Positions 19,204-28,212 of a DNA stretch of 64,000 bases are shown piece after piece (position 1 is the first letter of the stretch; each line of letters opens with the position of its first letter). Source of the DNA: UBA6244 sp963676875 (GTDB lineage: Bacteria > Bacteroidota > Bacteroidia > Bacteroidales > F082); the NCBI GenBank assembly GCA_963676875.1, contig OY781436.1, positions 1,674,001 through 1,738,000 of the forward strand, written 5' to 3'. The notes under the pieces were generated by a model that was given only the letters and a program-made list of their open reading frames with translations, ran no database searches and was not told where the DNA came from. A program made the position numbers and the translations under genes.

Positions 19204-19938
19204 TCAAATGGAAAAGTCAAACTTTTCCTTTTTTGTTCTCATGTAAACATCCTTGCTGAAAATATACACCTGAGCCGGTTTATGCGCAACTCCGGTTTGC
19301 TTTTCATCCAGCGGGATGAGGTATTTCATTTGCGCCACCTTTTTTCTAAAATTGCGGCGGTCCATTTTTGTTCCCAGGATTGCTTCATAAAGTTTTTGCA
19401 ACTGGGTAAGGGTAAATTTTTCGGGCAGCAATTCGAACCCGATGGGTTCTCTGCTCAACTTAATGCGTAAATGTTCCAATGCCTTTTCAATAATCTCTTT
19501 GTGATCGAATCCAAGCGGTGGAAGCTCGTCCACGGGGAACCACAGCGTTTCCTGATGTTGCAGATCCGGCTTTATCTTCAAACTATCCACCAACGAGAAA
19601 TAGCCCACAGAAACTACATGACTGGAAAACATGGGAAACATTTTCTTTACCCACAACTGATCTTTCTCACCCTGCATGCGCTCTTTACTTCCAAAAGTAT
19701 AAAACTGCTCTAAATAGATATCCTCCAATCCGGTTTTATCTCTCAATACACGACAGGCGGCTTCATCCAAATTTTCACCCACCAACACATGATGCCCCTG
19801 AAGGGTATAGTCTGTAAATACGACCTTGTCGGTTTCCGGATCTTTCAGTTCACGCTTGGTCAACAACACATTCAGCGTTTTGTAATCGAAACCGAAAACT
19901 ACACAATCCACTGACAAATTGGGAATAATTGACGCCAT
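19204..19938 (-). CDS. Nudix-fold transcriptional regulator (NrtR/AraR-like), likely locus repressor
   Basis: 244 aa from ATG 19938 (an alternative ATG at 19968 adds 10 residues and would start within the promoter region). Residues about 1-145 are a Nudix fold; the Nudix box is degenerate (GENLDEAACRVLRDKTGL), with the catalytic glutamates of REUxEE replaced by V, D and K, so hydrolysis is unlikely and ligand sensing is expected. Residues about 160-244 form a winged helix domain (LTQLQKLYEAILGTKMDRRNFRKKV), as in NrtR and the arabinose regulator AraR of Bacteroides. It is divergent from susC and heads the minus-strand run. Two palindromes flank its own -7 box, which suggests autorepression. 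The ligand may be a cellobiose-derived sugar phosphate; this is inference. Confidence 0.87.
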   Translation of the reverse strand: MASIIPNLSVDCVVFGFDYKTLNVLLTKRELKDPETDKVVFTDYTLQGHHVLVGENLDEAACRVLRDKTGLEDIYLEQFYTFGSKERMQGEKDQLWVKKMFPMFSSHVVSVGYFSLVDSLKIKPDLQHQETLWFPVDELPPLGFDHKEIIEKALEHLRIKLSREPIGFELLPEKFTLTQLQKLYEAILGTKMDRRNFRKKVAQMKYLIPLDEKQTGVAHKPAQVYIFSKDVYMRTKKEKFDFSI

Positions 19939-19946
19939 AATTGATA

Positions 19947-19961
19947 GTGTATTTTTTACAC
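19947..19961. promoter_or_regulatory. putative operator copy 1, GTGT-N7-ACAC
   Basis: Perfect 5-5-5 palindrome GTGTATTTTTTACAC, 8 bp upstream of the regulator start codon and 4 bp downstream of its -7 box, i.e. over the expected transcription start. The same spacing to the -7 box is seen at the susC promoter. This is a repressor position. Confidence 0.7.
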
Positions 19962-19965
19962 AGTG

Positions 19966-19973
19966 CAAATATA
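19966..19973 (-). promoter_or_regulatory. -7 promoter element of the regulator gene (TATATTTG)
   Basis: Exact match to the Bacteroidota consensus TAnnTTTG on the minus strand, placed 28 bp from ATG 19938. It sits between operator copies 1 and 2. No clear -33 TTTG at ideal distance was found. It probably drives the regulator and, by read-through, the symporter and hydrolase genes. Confidence 0.65.
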
Positions 19974-19988
19974 GTGTTTTTTTTACAA
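19974..19988. promoter_or_regulatory. putative operator copy 2, GTGT-N7-ACAA
   Basis: GTGTTTTTTTTACAA shares the half-site order and 7-bp spacer of copies 1 and 3 with one mismatch in the right arm. It directly abuts the regulator -7 box on its upstream side and lies 27 bp from copy 1, so both copies are separated by about 2.6 helical turns. Confidence 0.55.
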
Positions 19989-20132
19989 CTATCCATCAAT
20001 TTTTTCATTTAATTCTTAAAACAAGACACATAAACATACCTGTTATATAGGTGTTTGTATAAATTTTATTTAGAATCAAAATAAATAACGCTTTTTGTGT
20101 TAAAAAATGTTTAAATATTAAAAAATATGTTA

Positions 20133-20140
20133 TAGTTTTG
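20133..20140 (+). promoter_or_regulatory. -7 promoter element of susC (TAGTTTTG)
   Basis: Exact TAnnTTTG match upstream of the susC-susD genes. The predicted start point near 20146 gives a leader of about 170 nt. Upstream DNA is AT-rich; a -33 box at standard distance is not obvious, consistent with a regulated promoter. Confidence 0.6.
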
Positions 20141-20143
20141 TTC

Positions 20144-20158
20144 GTGTCATTTATACAC
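20144..20158. promoter_or_regulatory. putative operator copy 3, GTGT-N7-ACAC, at susC promoter
   Basis: GTGTCATTTATACAC begins 3 bp after the susC -7 box and so covers the expected transcription start, the same geometry as copy 1 at the regulator promoter. The rest of the 19939-20315 intergenic region is AT-rich and shows no further copy. Confidence 0.7.
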
Positions 20159-20315
20159 TTACTATTTATGACTGTTTATCAACTAAATAAAAGCCTATAC
20201 AATAACAATGAGTATATAATACATTAAAAACGACTTTCCGAATGGTCATTTTTTTGTTCTGTCAGATTATCCATAATTATTTAACACATTAAACCATAAA
20301 CTAAACGTTTAACTT

Positions 20316-23300
20316 ATGAAAGCAGAATTTTACCACTTCCTAAGATTGAACACTTTCGCAAAAAAAATCCTGTTACTAACAGGAATGCTTTTGGTAAGTG
20401 TATCAATTACATTAACTGCGCAACAGGTGAACACCTATGCCGGTACGGTTATCAACGACCAGGGTGAGCCGTTGCCCGGTGTAAACGTCATCGAAAAATC
20501 AACCAGCAATGGTACGGTGACCGACATCAATGGTCAATTTAAGCTAACCTCTCCCAACGCCAGCCTTACCCTGTCGTTCTCTATGGTAGGCTTTACCACT
20601 TTTGAAAGCGAATTTACTCCCGGAAACAACTTGGAAGTAGCGCTGATGGAAAATGTTGTAGGTCTTGATCAGGTGGTTGTGATTGGCTACGGTACACAAA
20701 AACGTGCCAACATCACCGGAGCCATCTCCAAACTCGATGCCAATCAAATTACCGAAGTTCCTGTAACCAATGTGGGTGAAGCTTTACAAGGCCGACTGGC
20801 CGGGGTTAATGTAACCAGCAATTCAGGATCGCCGGGAGCAGCACTCAAGGTGATTATTCGCGGTGCAGGTACCAATGGAAGCACCCAGCCACTCTATGTG
20901 GTGGACGGTATCAGAACAAACAATGTAGATAATATTGAACCCTATGATGTGGCCTCGTTGGAAGTGCTAAAAGACGCTGCTTCGGCTGCCATCTATGGTG
21001 CAGATGCTGCCAATGGGGTGGTATTAATTTCCACAAAAAAGGGTGCCAAAGGCGAAGGTCGTATCAACTACAACTTCCAGATTGGGCAGCAATCCATTGG
21101 AAATTATACACAACCCATGGACGCCTCCAGCTATGCCACCTGGGTAAACGAAGCCAACGTGGGAGTTACCATTCCCACCGAAAGTGCCATCAACACCAAT
21201 TGGATGGAAGAAATCCAAACCAAGGCCATGATGCAAAAACATCACCTTTCGTTTAGTGGCGGTACCGAAAAAGGCAACTACTACATTTCGGGTACGTACC
21301 TAACACAGGACGGTGCCGTGGGTGGCGACAAATCCAAATTTCAACAGGTTGCCTTGCGCACCAATATCCAACAAGAAATTAAACCCTGGGTGAAAGTGGG
21401 TGCCAACATGGCTTACAACCACTTCCAAAGAGAAGCCATCACCGAAGACGATGAGTTTGGTGGCATTATTGCTTCCGGGTTGATGCTCGACCCCCTGACT
21501 CCCGTTACCTACGACGGCGCTCTGCCCCAATTTGCTCAGGATGCACTGGATGCCGGATATACTTTAACTCAAAACGGATCAGGACAATACTATGGTGTAT
21601 CTGAATATGTAAAAGGTGAAATTGCCAACCCGCTGGCACAGATTGACAACACCAAGGGATATACCAAAGAAGATAAATTCATGGGTAACATTTACGCTAC
21701 CCTGGGCGGAAAAGCCTGGAGTGGATTTGCTTTCACCACACGTGCAAGCATCGACGTGAGCAACCAACTCTACCATACCTGGTATCCCACCTTCTGGTAT
21801 TCGTCCGAAAGAATGAACACCCAATCAAACAGCCGCGACAACACCAACAACTGGACCGGATGGATGTGGGAAAATTTTGTTACCTACGACAAAACATTCA
21901 ACGACAAACACAATGTATCGGTAATGGCAGGTATGTCATCCCAACAAAATACCCACAAATACATCAACGCCATTGCCGGCCCCATGTTTGCCGAAGGCGA
22001 TGATTACGCAGAGTTTGGCACTTCGGACATAGATGGTAAAGTAAGTGGAAATCTGGAGGACAAACGACTGCTATCGTACTATGGACGTGTATCTTACGAT
22101 TTTGAAGGAAAGTATCTGTTGACAGCCACCGTTCGTCGTGACGGAACTTCGCTCCTGGGCAACAAATGGGGTAACTTCCCCTCCGTTTCGGCAGGTTGGA
22201 TTATCAGCAGAGAAAAATTCTGGAACGTAGATTTCATCGATTTCTTGAAAATCAGGGCATCATGGGGGCAAAATGGTATGCTTTCGGGCTTAACTCCTGA
22301 CCAGTTCAGAGCCCTCATTACCACTTCGGGAATTAAATACCCCAAACCGGGTGGAGGATTTTATACCGGTGCCGAGCCTGCCCTACTGGCCAATCCCGAA
22401 CTCACCTGGGCTACCAGCGACCAAATCGACCTGGGTTTTGATATGTATATGTTTGCCAACAGACTTACGTTTGGATTCGACTATTACAAAAAAGTAACCA
22501 AAGACTTGCTGACCATCGGAACCCCTCCTCCATCGGTGGGTAACTATCCTCCTTTTGTAAATGCAGGAGATATTACCAACACAGGATACGAATTTGAATT
22601 GGGTTACAGAAACAGCCAGGGTAAGCTAAACTACGACGTCAACCTCAACTGGACATTCATGGACAATGAGGTAACCTATTTGAATCCTCAACTGGAACGC
22701 GTGGCCGGTTCGCAAGTGGGTACAGGTTGGACTGCCACATGGATGGAGCTCAACCAACCGGTTTGGTTCTTCCGTGGATACAAAACCGATGGTATTTTCC
22801 AAAACGAACAACAAATTATTGATTACAAAGCCAACAACGGCGGTCTGGCCGGATATGATCCCGTACCGGGAGACCCCATTGTTGTTAACACCAATGGCGA
22901 TGACCTGATTAACGATGAAGACCAAACCAACATTGGTAATCCCCATCCCAAATTTATGTGGGGTGCCATGTTCAATTTTGAGTATTCAGCCTTCGATTTG
23001 AGGTTATTTGTGCAAGGTGTTCACGGACAGGATGTGTTGTTGGGCTGGAACCGTAACGACCGTTCTACTTCCAACCGTCCTCAATTTTTCTTCGACGAAA
23101 GATGGACCGGTGAAGGCAGCACCAACGACATGCCCCGTGCCGATCAATCAAGCTCCTATATCTACAACAGCGACCTGATGGTTTACAAAGGTTCGTACGT
23201 CAGAATCCGCCAAATCCAGTTGGGATATACCCTCCCACGCCCAACGCTGGAAAAACTCCGCATCGAAAACCTAAGGTTTTACGTGTCTTTGGATGACTAT

Positions 23301-23429
23301 TTCACCTTCACCAACTATCCCGGAATGGATCCTGAAGCAGGTTCGCCTGACGATAACAGTCAAGGAATCGATCGCGGTTTGTATCCCACCCCACGCAAAA
23401 TCATGTTTGGTTTATCTTTCGGTTTTTAA
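20316..23429 (+). CDS. SusC-like TonB-dependent outer-membrane transporter
   Basis: 1037 aa. Signal peptide to about residue 35 (VSVSITLTAQ), then a CarboxypepD_reg-like domain (AGTVINDQGEPLPGVNVIEK; residues 40-115), a TonB box-like region (VVVIGYGTQKRANITGAI), the plug domain (GEALQGRLAGVNV, YVVDGIRT, LKDAASAAIYGADAANGVV) and a 22-strand barrel ending in FGLSFGF with a terminal Phe, as needed for outer-membrane insertion. It pairs with SusD 49 bp downstream to import oligosaccharides with energy from TonB. Given GH9, GH3 and GH94 partners, cello-oligosaccharides or mixed-linkage beta-glucan fragments are the likely substrates (inference). Confidence 0.95.
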   Translation: MKAEFYHFLRLNTFAKKILLLTGMLLVSVSITLTAQQVNTYAGTVINDQGEPLPGVNVIEKSTSNGTVTDINGQFKLTSPNASLTLSFSMVGFTTFESEFTPGNNLEVALMENVVGLDQVVVIGYGTQKRANITGAISKLDANQITEVPVTNVGEALQGRLAGVNVTSNSGSPGAALKVIIRGAGTNGSTQPLYVVDGIRTNNVDNIEPYDVASLEVLKDAASAAIYGADAANGVVLISTKKGAKGEGRINYNFQIGQQSIGNYTQPMDASSYATWVNEANVGVTIPTESAINTNWMEEIQTKAMMQKHHLSFSGGTEKGNYYISGTYLTQDGAVGGDKSKFQQVALRTNIQQEIKPWVKVGANMAYNHFQREAITEDDEFGGIIASGLMLDPLTPVTYDGALPQFAQDALDAGYTLTQNGSGQYYGVSEYVKGEIANPLAQIDNTKGYTKEDKFMGNIYATLGGKAWSGFAFTTRASIDVSNQLYHTWYPTFWYSSERMNTQSNSRDNTNNWTGWMWENFVTYDKTFNDKHNVSVMAGMSSQQNTHKYINAIAGPMFAEGDDYAEFGTSDIDGKVSGNLEDKRLLSYYGRVSYDFEGKYLLTATVRRDGTSLLGNKWGNFPSVSAGWIISREKFWNVDFIDFLKIRASWGQNGMLSGLTPDQFRALITTSGIKYPKPGGGFYTGAEPALLANPELTWATSDQIDLGFDMYMFANRLTFGFDYYKKVTKDLLTIGTPPPSVGNYPPFVNAGDITNTGYEFELGYRNSQGKLNYDVNLNWTFMDNEVTYLNPQLERVAGSQVGTGWTATWMELNQPVWFFRGYKTDGIFQNEQQIIDYKANNGGLAGYDPVPGDPIVVNTNGDDLINDEDQTNIGNPHPKFMWGAMFNFEYSAFDLRLFVQGVHGQDVLLGWNRNDRSTSNRPQFFFDERWTGEGSTNDMPRADQSSSYIYNSDLMVYKGSYVRIRQIQLGYTLPRPTLEKLRIENLRFYVSLDDYFTFTNYPGMDPEAGSPDDNSQGIDRGLYPTPRKIMFGLSFGF

Positions 23430-23478
23430 CAGATAAACTTCAGATAATTAATTAGATGTAAACACAAAAAATATAAAA

Positions 23479-24993
23479 ATGAAAATTAGATATAAATTTT
23501 TGGTTGTCTTATCGCTGATTATCACCTTCTCGGCGTGTAAGAAAGACTTTCTGGAAGTCAACCCCATCGGAAAAATGTCGGAAGACCTGTTTTACAAAAC
23601 CGATGAAGATGCCACCAAAGCCATTATGGCCACCTATGACATCCTTCAATGGGCCAACGCCCGCGACTGGAATAGTGCCTATTTGGTAAAAACATTCCCC
23701 TCAGATGAATCCAACGTAGGTGGTGGCGATGCCGGCGACCAACCTCCTTTTCAGGAATTGGGAAAATACACATATGGCCCCAGCAATGCAACAATTAATG
23801 CTGTTTGGCAATCCTATTACTTTGGCATTTACCGCGCCAACAAGGTAATCAATAAAGTAGAGCCCGAAACCGATCTGCGCAAGCAAATTATTGCCGAAGC
23901 CAAGTTTCTGCGTGCCTACTTTTATTTTGAAATTGTAAGCATGTTCGGAAAAGGTCCTTTAATGCTGAAAGAACCCACTCCAAGCGAATACAATCAGCCT
24001 TTTGTAACAGCAGATGAAATCTACGCACAAATACAAACCGATTTGGCCGACGCCATGGCTGTATTGCCATCCAAAAGCCAATATGCTGCCGAAGACATAT
24101 TCAGAGCTTCAAAGGGTGCGGCACAAGCCCTGGCCGGAAAAGCCTATCTCTATCAGAAAAAATATGCCGAAGCAGCCACCGAATTCGAAAAAGTAATCAC
24201 AGGAGGTGACTATCAATTACAAGACGATTATTCCACCCTGTTTTTGAAAGAATCAGAGTTTGGCGTAGAATCCATTTTTGAAGTATCCTATGTAACTACC
24301 GAAGGCTACGACTGGGGAACATTCCAGTGGGGCGGAAACCGCGCCATGGAAAACAATATTTCCTGGCAATTGACCGGACCTCGTGGCGATTATTTCGAGC
24401 CCGGCGAAACCGGACTTATTGGTGGATGGGGATTTAATTACCCCACCGACAATGTTTATCAGGTATTTGTTGAAGCAGGCGACACCACCCGCAGAGGAGC
24501 TTCCTTGCTTTCTTTGGAGGATTTGCGCGCTCAGGGAGGCGACTGGACAAATGAAGACTCTTGGGGATGGGGTGGCTACATACGTGTAAAATATGGCACC
24601 CGCACCAGCGAAACCAATGGTGAAAACGGAGCTGTACTCGAACTGAACTATGGAACCAACCTGCGCCTTCTGCGTTATGCCGATATACTGTTGATGGCTG
24701 CCGAAGCCAATCATTTTGCCGGTGACGACGGAAAAGCAGCCACCTATTTGAATCAGGTGCGTAGTCGTGCCAATTTAGGTGCCTATTCCGGTGATATTTT
24801 TGAAGCCATCGTAAAAGAACGTCAAATGGAACTTTGTTTTGAAGCTGTCCGTTTCTTAGATCTGATCAGATGGGGAAAAGCACCGCAGGTACTCGGTCCG
24901 TTGGGGTTTGTAGCCGGAAAACACGAACTTTATCCCATTCCTCAGGACGAAATCAGAAACAACACCAACGCTTCTCAAAATCCCGGATATTAA
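23479..24993 (+). CDS. SusD-like (RagB) surface glycan-binding lipoprotein
   Basis: 504 aa lipoprotein with signal ending at ITFSAC (Cys20), followed by KKDFLEVNP, a common SusD start. The fold is alpha-helical TPR-like: YFGIYRANKVINK, AEAKFLRAYFYFEIVSMFGKGPL and the C-terminal LLRYADILLMAAEA, LNQVRSRANL, ELCFEAVRFLDLIRWGKA and the ending YPIPQDEIRNNTNASQNPGY are standard SusD blocks. It forms the lid on SusC at the cell surface and binds the incoming glycan. It is co-transcribed with susC and ends just before a strong terminator. Confidence 0.95.
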   Translation: MKIRYKFLVVLSLIITFSACKKDFLEVNPIGKMSEDLFYKTDEDATKAIMATYDILQWANARDWNSAYLVKTFPSDESNVGGGDAGDQPPFQELGKYTYGPSNATINAVWQSYYFGIYRANKVINKVEPETDLRKQIIAEAKFLRAYFYFEIVSMFGKGPLMLKEPTPSEYNQPFVTADEIYAQIQTDLADAMAVLPSKSQYAAEDIFRASKGAAQALAGKAYLYQKKYAEAATEFEKVITGGDYQLQDDYSTLFLKESEFGVESIFEVSYVTTEGYDWGTFQWGGNRAMENNISWQLTGPRGDYFEPGETGLIGGWGFNYPTDNVYQVFVEAGDTTRRGASLLSLEDLRAQGGDWTNEDSWGWGGYIRVKYGTRTSETNGENGAVLELNYGTNLRLLRYADILLMAAEANHFAGDDGKAATYLNQVRSRANLGAYSGDIFEAIVKERQMELCFEAVRFLDLIRWGKAPQVLGPLGFVAGKHELYPIPQDEIRNNTNASQNPGY

Positions 24994-25051
24994 TCGACCA
25001 TACTTAACTTAAGTATATATTGTACATTTTTTTGGTTTATTGAATTATGCC

Positions 25052-25086
25052 GGCGAGGTGTCCTTCGGGATACCTCGCCTTTTTTA
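25052..25086 (+). terminator. intrinsic terminator after susD
   Basis: A 12-bp GC-rich stem (GGCGAGGTGTCC / GGATACCTCGCC, one G-T pair) with a TTCG tetraloop is followed by a run of T. It lies about 60 bp after the susD stop and closes the susC-susD unit. Confidence 0.9.
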
Positions 25087-25159
25087 TTGTGAAACGATGC
25101 CAGACAGCATCCACACAAAAGCACAACAACAAAGTGAAAAAGCTTTCAAGAAAAACCCA

Positions 25160-25870
25160 TTAAATGGTTGCCAATGAAATCAGCACCCCAAAATTGCCCG
25201 TGGGTACGAAGAGATGGGTAATGGTTACTTTTGGCGTGCCGTAAGCGCCGTTGGGGCTATAATACCCTACGCTACAGCCGCCCTGGGTTCTGCCAAATTC
25301 GGTTTGTTTGGTTTCTTTATACTGAAGTCCGAACCCATAGTACACATCCAGCACCAAACCCACTTTGCCCTTGCCAAAAATGGTCACCTTTTTTCCGGCT
25401 ATGATTTTCAGTCCCGATTTGCGCTGAACCACCGACTCGAGGCTCACATACGAATCGTGATCGGTACCCACGCAAAAACAGTAATATTTGTTGTCGTAGT
25501 ATTTATAATCGTAATACATCTCGGCGGCCACATAAAACTGAGCTTTGGGAATGAGTTGGTAACTATAACGAAGTCCGCCGTAATATCCGTCGTACAGGCG
25601 ATAGTTAATGGGAAAACTAAAAAGCAGGAAATTGTAATTTCTGTAAGATGTTTGCGGCGAAGGCATGTGTTTCCCAAATGAAATACCGGCCGAGTGGTGC
25701 AAGGAAAGTTTCCGTTCATAACTCACCCGTATTTCTCTCACAATCAGGCGTGAAGCATTGATGGAAAGATAGTTTTTGTACTGATGGTGTGGCTTTTCCT
25801 GTGCACGCAATCCGCCAATGCCCGCGAATAACAACAGAACGATGACCAATGTGCTTATCGGGTGTTTCAT
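25160..25870 (-). CDS. secreted protein, probable outer-membrane beta-barrel, unknown function
   Basis: 236 aa from ATG 25870, where a signal peptide begins (MKHPISTLVIVLLLFAGIGGLRAQ); an in-frame upstream extension to 25984 is rejected. The mature part has alternating hydrophobic and Tyr-rich strands (YRNYNFLLFSFPINYRLYDG, YDYKYYDNKYYCFCVG) and ends in FGVLISLATI, which fits a small 8- to 10-stranded outer-membrane barrel. Paired cysteines occur near the middle. I do not recognise the family. It converges with susD and is outside the glycan operons. Confidence 0.6.
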   Translation of the reverse strand: MKHPISTLVIVLLLFAGIGGLRAQEKPHHQYKNYLSINASRLIVREIRVSYERKLSLHHSAGISFGKHMPSPQTSYRNYNFLLFSFPINYRLYDGYYGGLRYSYQLIPKAQFYVAAEMYYDYKYYDNKYYCFCVGTDHDSYVSLESVVQRKSGLKIIAGKKVTIFGKGKVGLVLDVYYGFGLQYKETKQTEFGRTQGGCSVGYYSPNGAYGTPKVTITHLFVPTGNFGVLISLATI

Positions 25871-26032
25871 TGGTGTGGGGTTTTTATTGATTAACCGGTT
25901 TGTTATAATTGTATGACAATTATTTGGGGGTTTACCCTTACCGGGCAAATGGAGTTTAAACAGAAATAATAACACCACTGCCATCAGTTTGAAACTTTAG
26001 GGCAGAATTTCCACGGTAAGCTTTAAGAACAT

Positions 26033-26173
26033 CTTGTGTGTATAACTCAATTACTACTGAGGCATAAGATCAGAGGTGCAAACTTTCTTTGTCATGACAA
26101 TTCATAGCAAATTTTGTTGAATAGGAAAACAAGCCCACCTGTTACATTCCGATAACTATCGGAAGGCGGGAGC
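26033..26173. repeat. decayed dispersed repeat, copy A
   Basis: Shares CTTGTGTGTATAACTCA and, about 100 bp on, ACAAGCCCACC with copy B at 27428-27549, with weaker similarity between. It holds the hairpin TTCCGAT-AACT-ATCGGAA at 26148-26165. It fills most of the otherwise gene-free 25871-26220 gap. Confidence 0.55.
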
Positions 26174-26220
26174 GGAGGGCGGGGTGTAAGGACGCGGAGA
26201 AGAGAATTAAACCAGCCTAA

Positions 26221-26826
26221 TCATTCCCTATCAGCCCATTCAATGCTTTCCAATTCCCAAAAACTGCCATCAGAAAAGTCGATTTTAACAATGCCGTATT
26301 GGGTGGAATAGTACAATTTATATGCTCTATTTTCTTTCTTTTCCAATTCGCTGTAATACACATCATAATACCAATTACCCCGAACCTGAATACTATCAAG
26401 AAATGGTGTATATTCTTTATTAAGTGGCAACTCAAATGACCATGACCGCCCTCTATTATTAATATTTGCATCTATTCTGAAATTTGCCGGTTGATTAACT
26501 TTCCCTTCCATCTCCAAAGAAAATCCAGGAATATCCGTTGTACTAGTGTAAAGTGTCCATGTACGTTCAACTTCAATGAAATAATAATCATTTGTATTCA
26601 TACCAGCAAGGGTTCGGTAGATTGTATCAAATCTTGACTCAATAGTTACAGGGTATGTAATCGAACTATCTGATACAATAATTAGTTTCGCTCCTAATTG
26701 ATAAGGGTTTTGATTTTTCATCTCCTCGGTCAGCAGGAACTCACCAACCAGATGATCCTTTAGGCAACTTGAACCGAGAAACATTAAACAAATTACTAAT
26801 AATGTAGATTTTTTTATACTGTTCAT
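26221..26826 (-). CDS. lipoprotein of unknown function
   Basis: 201 aa with an N-terminal lipoprotein signal (MNSIKKSTLLVICLMFLGSSC, lipobox GSSC, Cys21). The mature region is beta-rich (TYPVTIESRFDTIYRTL, YYFIEVERTWTLYTS, RSWSFELPLNKEY, AYKLYYSTQYGIVKIDFSDGSFWELE) with no recognised motif. It is likely attached to the outer or inner membrane facing the periplasm. Only 5 bp separate it from the T9SS fragment upstream. Confidence 0.6.
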   Translation of the reverse strand: MNSIKKSTLLVICLMFLGSSCLKDHLVGEFLLTEEMKNQNPYQLGAKLIIVSDSSITYPVTIESRFDTIYRTLAGMNTNDYYFIEVERTWTLYTSTTDIPGFSLEMEGKVNQPANFRIDANINNRGRSWSFELPLNKEYTPFLDSIQVRGNWYYDVYYSELEKKENRAYKLYYSTQYGIVKIDFSDGSFWELESIEWADRE

Positions 26827-26831
26827 GCTGG

Positions 26832-27212
26832 TTATAATTTCAACATTTTAAGTGTTATAGTTTTAGAGTTGCAAGTTGTCTTTAAATAATAAATGCCTTG
26901 TGGATGACTACTTATATTAAAAGAAATTAAATTGGTATTAACGTTATAGAATTCCAATACAATCTTACCATAGGAGTTATACACGATAGCCGATTGTATT
27001 TTGTTAGAATGCGTGTAGGTATATTGGCCGGAAGATGGGTTTGGATAAATCCATCTCCAAATATTTACATCTTGTTTATCAATACTATGTGAATTCAATT
27101 TATTATTGTTGCTCAACATTTCATTACCTCCACCACCATCAATTGACATTTTTTGATAATCAGAAAAGAAGCGTTTGCCCTGACAAAGATCACTATTTAT
27201 TTGATATTCCAC
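26832..27212 (-). pseudogene. C-terminal fragment with type IX secretion (Por) sorting domain
   Basis: 126 codons from a GTG; upstream in frame a stop follows within about 7 codons. The last 75 residues are a type A T9SS sorting domain: IYPNPSSGQYTY, an SAIVYNSYGKIV strand, and the GIYYLKTTCNSKTITLKMLKL ending. Such domains sit at the end of large secreted proteins, and this reading frame has neither a signal peptide nor a cargo domain, so it is probably the remnant of a longer gene whose front was lost. The surrounding intergenic DNA carries decayed repeats, which fits. Confidence 0.6.
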
Positions 27213-27427
27213 TATTTTCTCGGGAGGTTATTGTTAGTGCCTCCTGAATACTGATACATTAAAAGGGAGACGAATTGACAAAAGGTGCAAATAAGTGAGT
27301 CCTCCTAGTAATTTTGTTTGCCTAAAACACTACCAATCATATTCAATACCAATATAAAAAGTAGGAGTGAACGATGTAACCATCAAGAAAAAACCATCAC
27401 AAGAACCAGATCCCAAGCCCGAAAACA

Positions 27428-27549
27428 CTTGTGTGTATAACTCATTTATTACTAAGGCAAAAAACTTTCATTTCATGTCGATTCTTACTCTTGTTACGTT
27501 GAAACAGGAAAGACAAGCCCACCGGTTGTAAACTGGTGGGAGTAGAGGG
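27428..27549. repeat. decayed dispersed repeat, copy B
   Basis: Second copy of the element at 26033-26173; the first 17 bases CTTGTGTGTATAACTCA are identical. Its 3' hairpin has a different sequence (CCCACCGGTT / AACTGGTGGG). It occupies the 27213-27636 gap, where no gene is seen. Confidence 0.55.
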
Positions 27550-27636
27550 ACTACTGAGCAAATAGTAAAATGGAAGTAAGAGTAATAATTAATGTCAATA
27601 TTATTCGTTTCATAATTATCCGTTTAAAAAATTCCA

Positions 27637-28212
27637 CTAGAAATTAAAACCTATTACTAATGGTATGACATCGAAAACGTAGTATGTATTATCAGCCATT
27701 AAGATATTGGTATCATTTATATCGAAACACAAAGCTCCATTCAGCCGCAACCTGATGTGTATCTTTCGTATGGAATAATAGGCGGAAATCTCAACACCTG
27801 TTTTTAAAGGTTTTTCCCAACCTGCTTCTCCAAGCGGTGATACCGAAGCAAATGGACCCACATCAAAATAAATGCTCTTGGATAAGGCATGTCTGTAGAA
27901 AAGTTGAAGTTTCAACACTTCCAACCTTGACTTTGGTTTCACTTTTTGAGCACCTTCGCTATAGCCATTATCGTATAAAGTAGTTGTGCTAATAAGTGTA
28001 ATTGGCCAGCATAACCCCCCCTGAATTCTAGCCCCAAAAGTAAAATGTGAATTAAACCTATGGGCATAAGAATAGGATATAGAGATAGGAAGCTCGAAGG
28101 AAACACTATGTTGGTTGGCTTTATCCAAAAATGAAAGTTTGTGCTCCTGTCCTGATAGTACTTGCGATGCAAACAGAATTGAAATACCTAATACAAATTC
28201 TTTAATTCTCAT
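27637..28212 (-). CDS. secreted beta-barrel-like protein, unknown function
   Basis: 191 aa if it starts at ATG 28212, where a signal peptide begins (MRIKEFVLGISILFASQVLSGQ). The frame continues upstream to 28290 through a truncated YoeB coding segment. The mature part has amphipathic strands (HSVSFELPISISYSYAHRF, FTFGARIQGGLCWPI, LQLFYRHALSKSIYFDVGPF, HIRLRLNGALCFDI) and ends VIPLVIGFNF with a terminal Phe, which suggests an outer-membrane barrel. No family recognised. Its expression may now depend on the promoter of the dead toxin-antitoxin unit. Confidence 0.6.
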   Translation of the reverse strand: MRIKEFVLGISILFASQVLSGQEHKLSFLDKANQHSVSFELPISISYSYAHRFNSHFTFGARIQGGLCWPITLISTTTLYDNGYSEGAQKVKPKSRLEVLKLQLFYRHALSKSIYFDVGPFASVSPLGEAGWEKPLKTGVEISAYYSIRKIHIRLRLNGALCFDINDTNILMADNTYYVFDVIPLVIGFNF

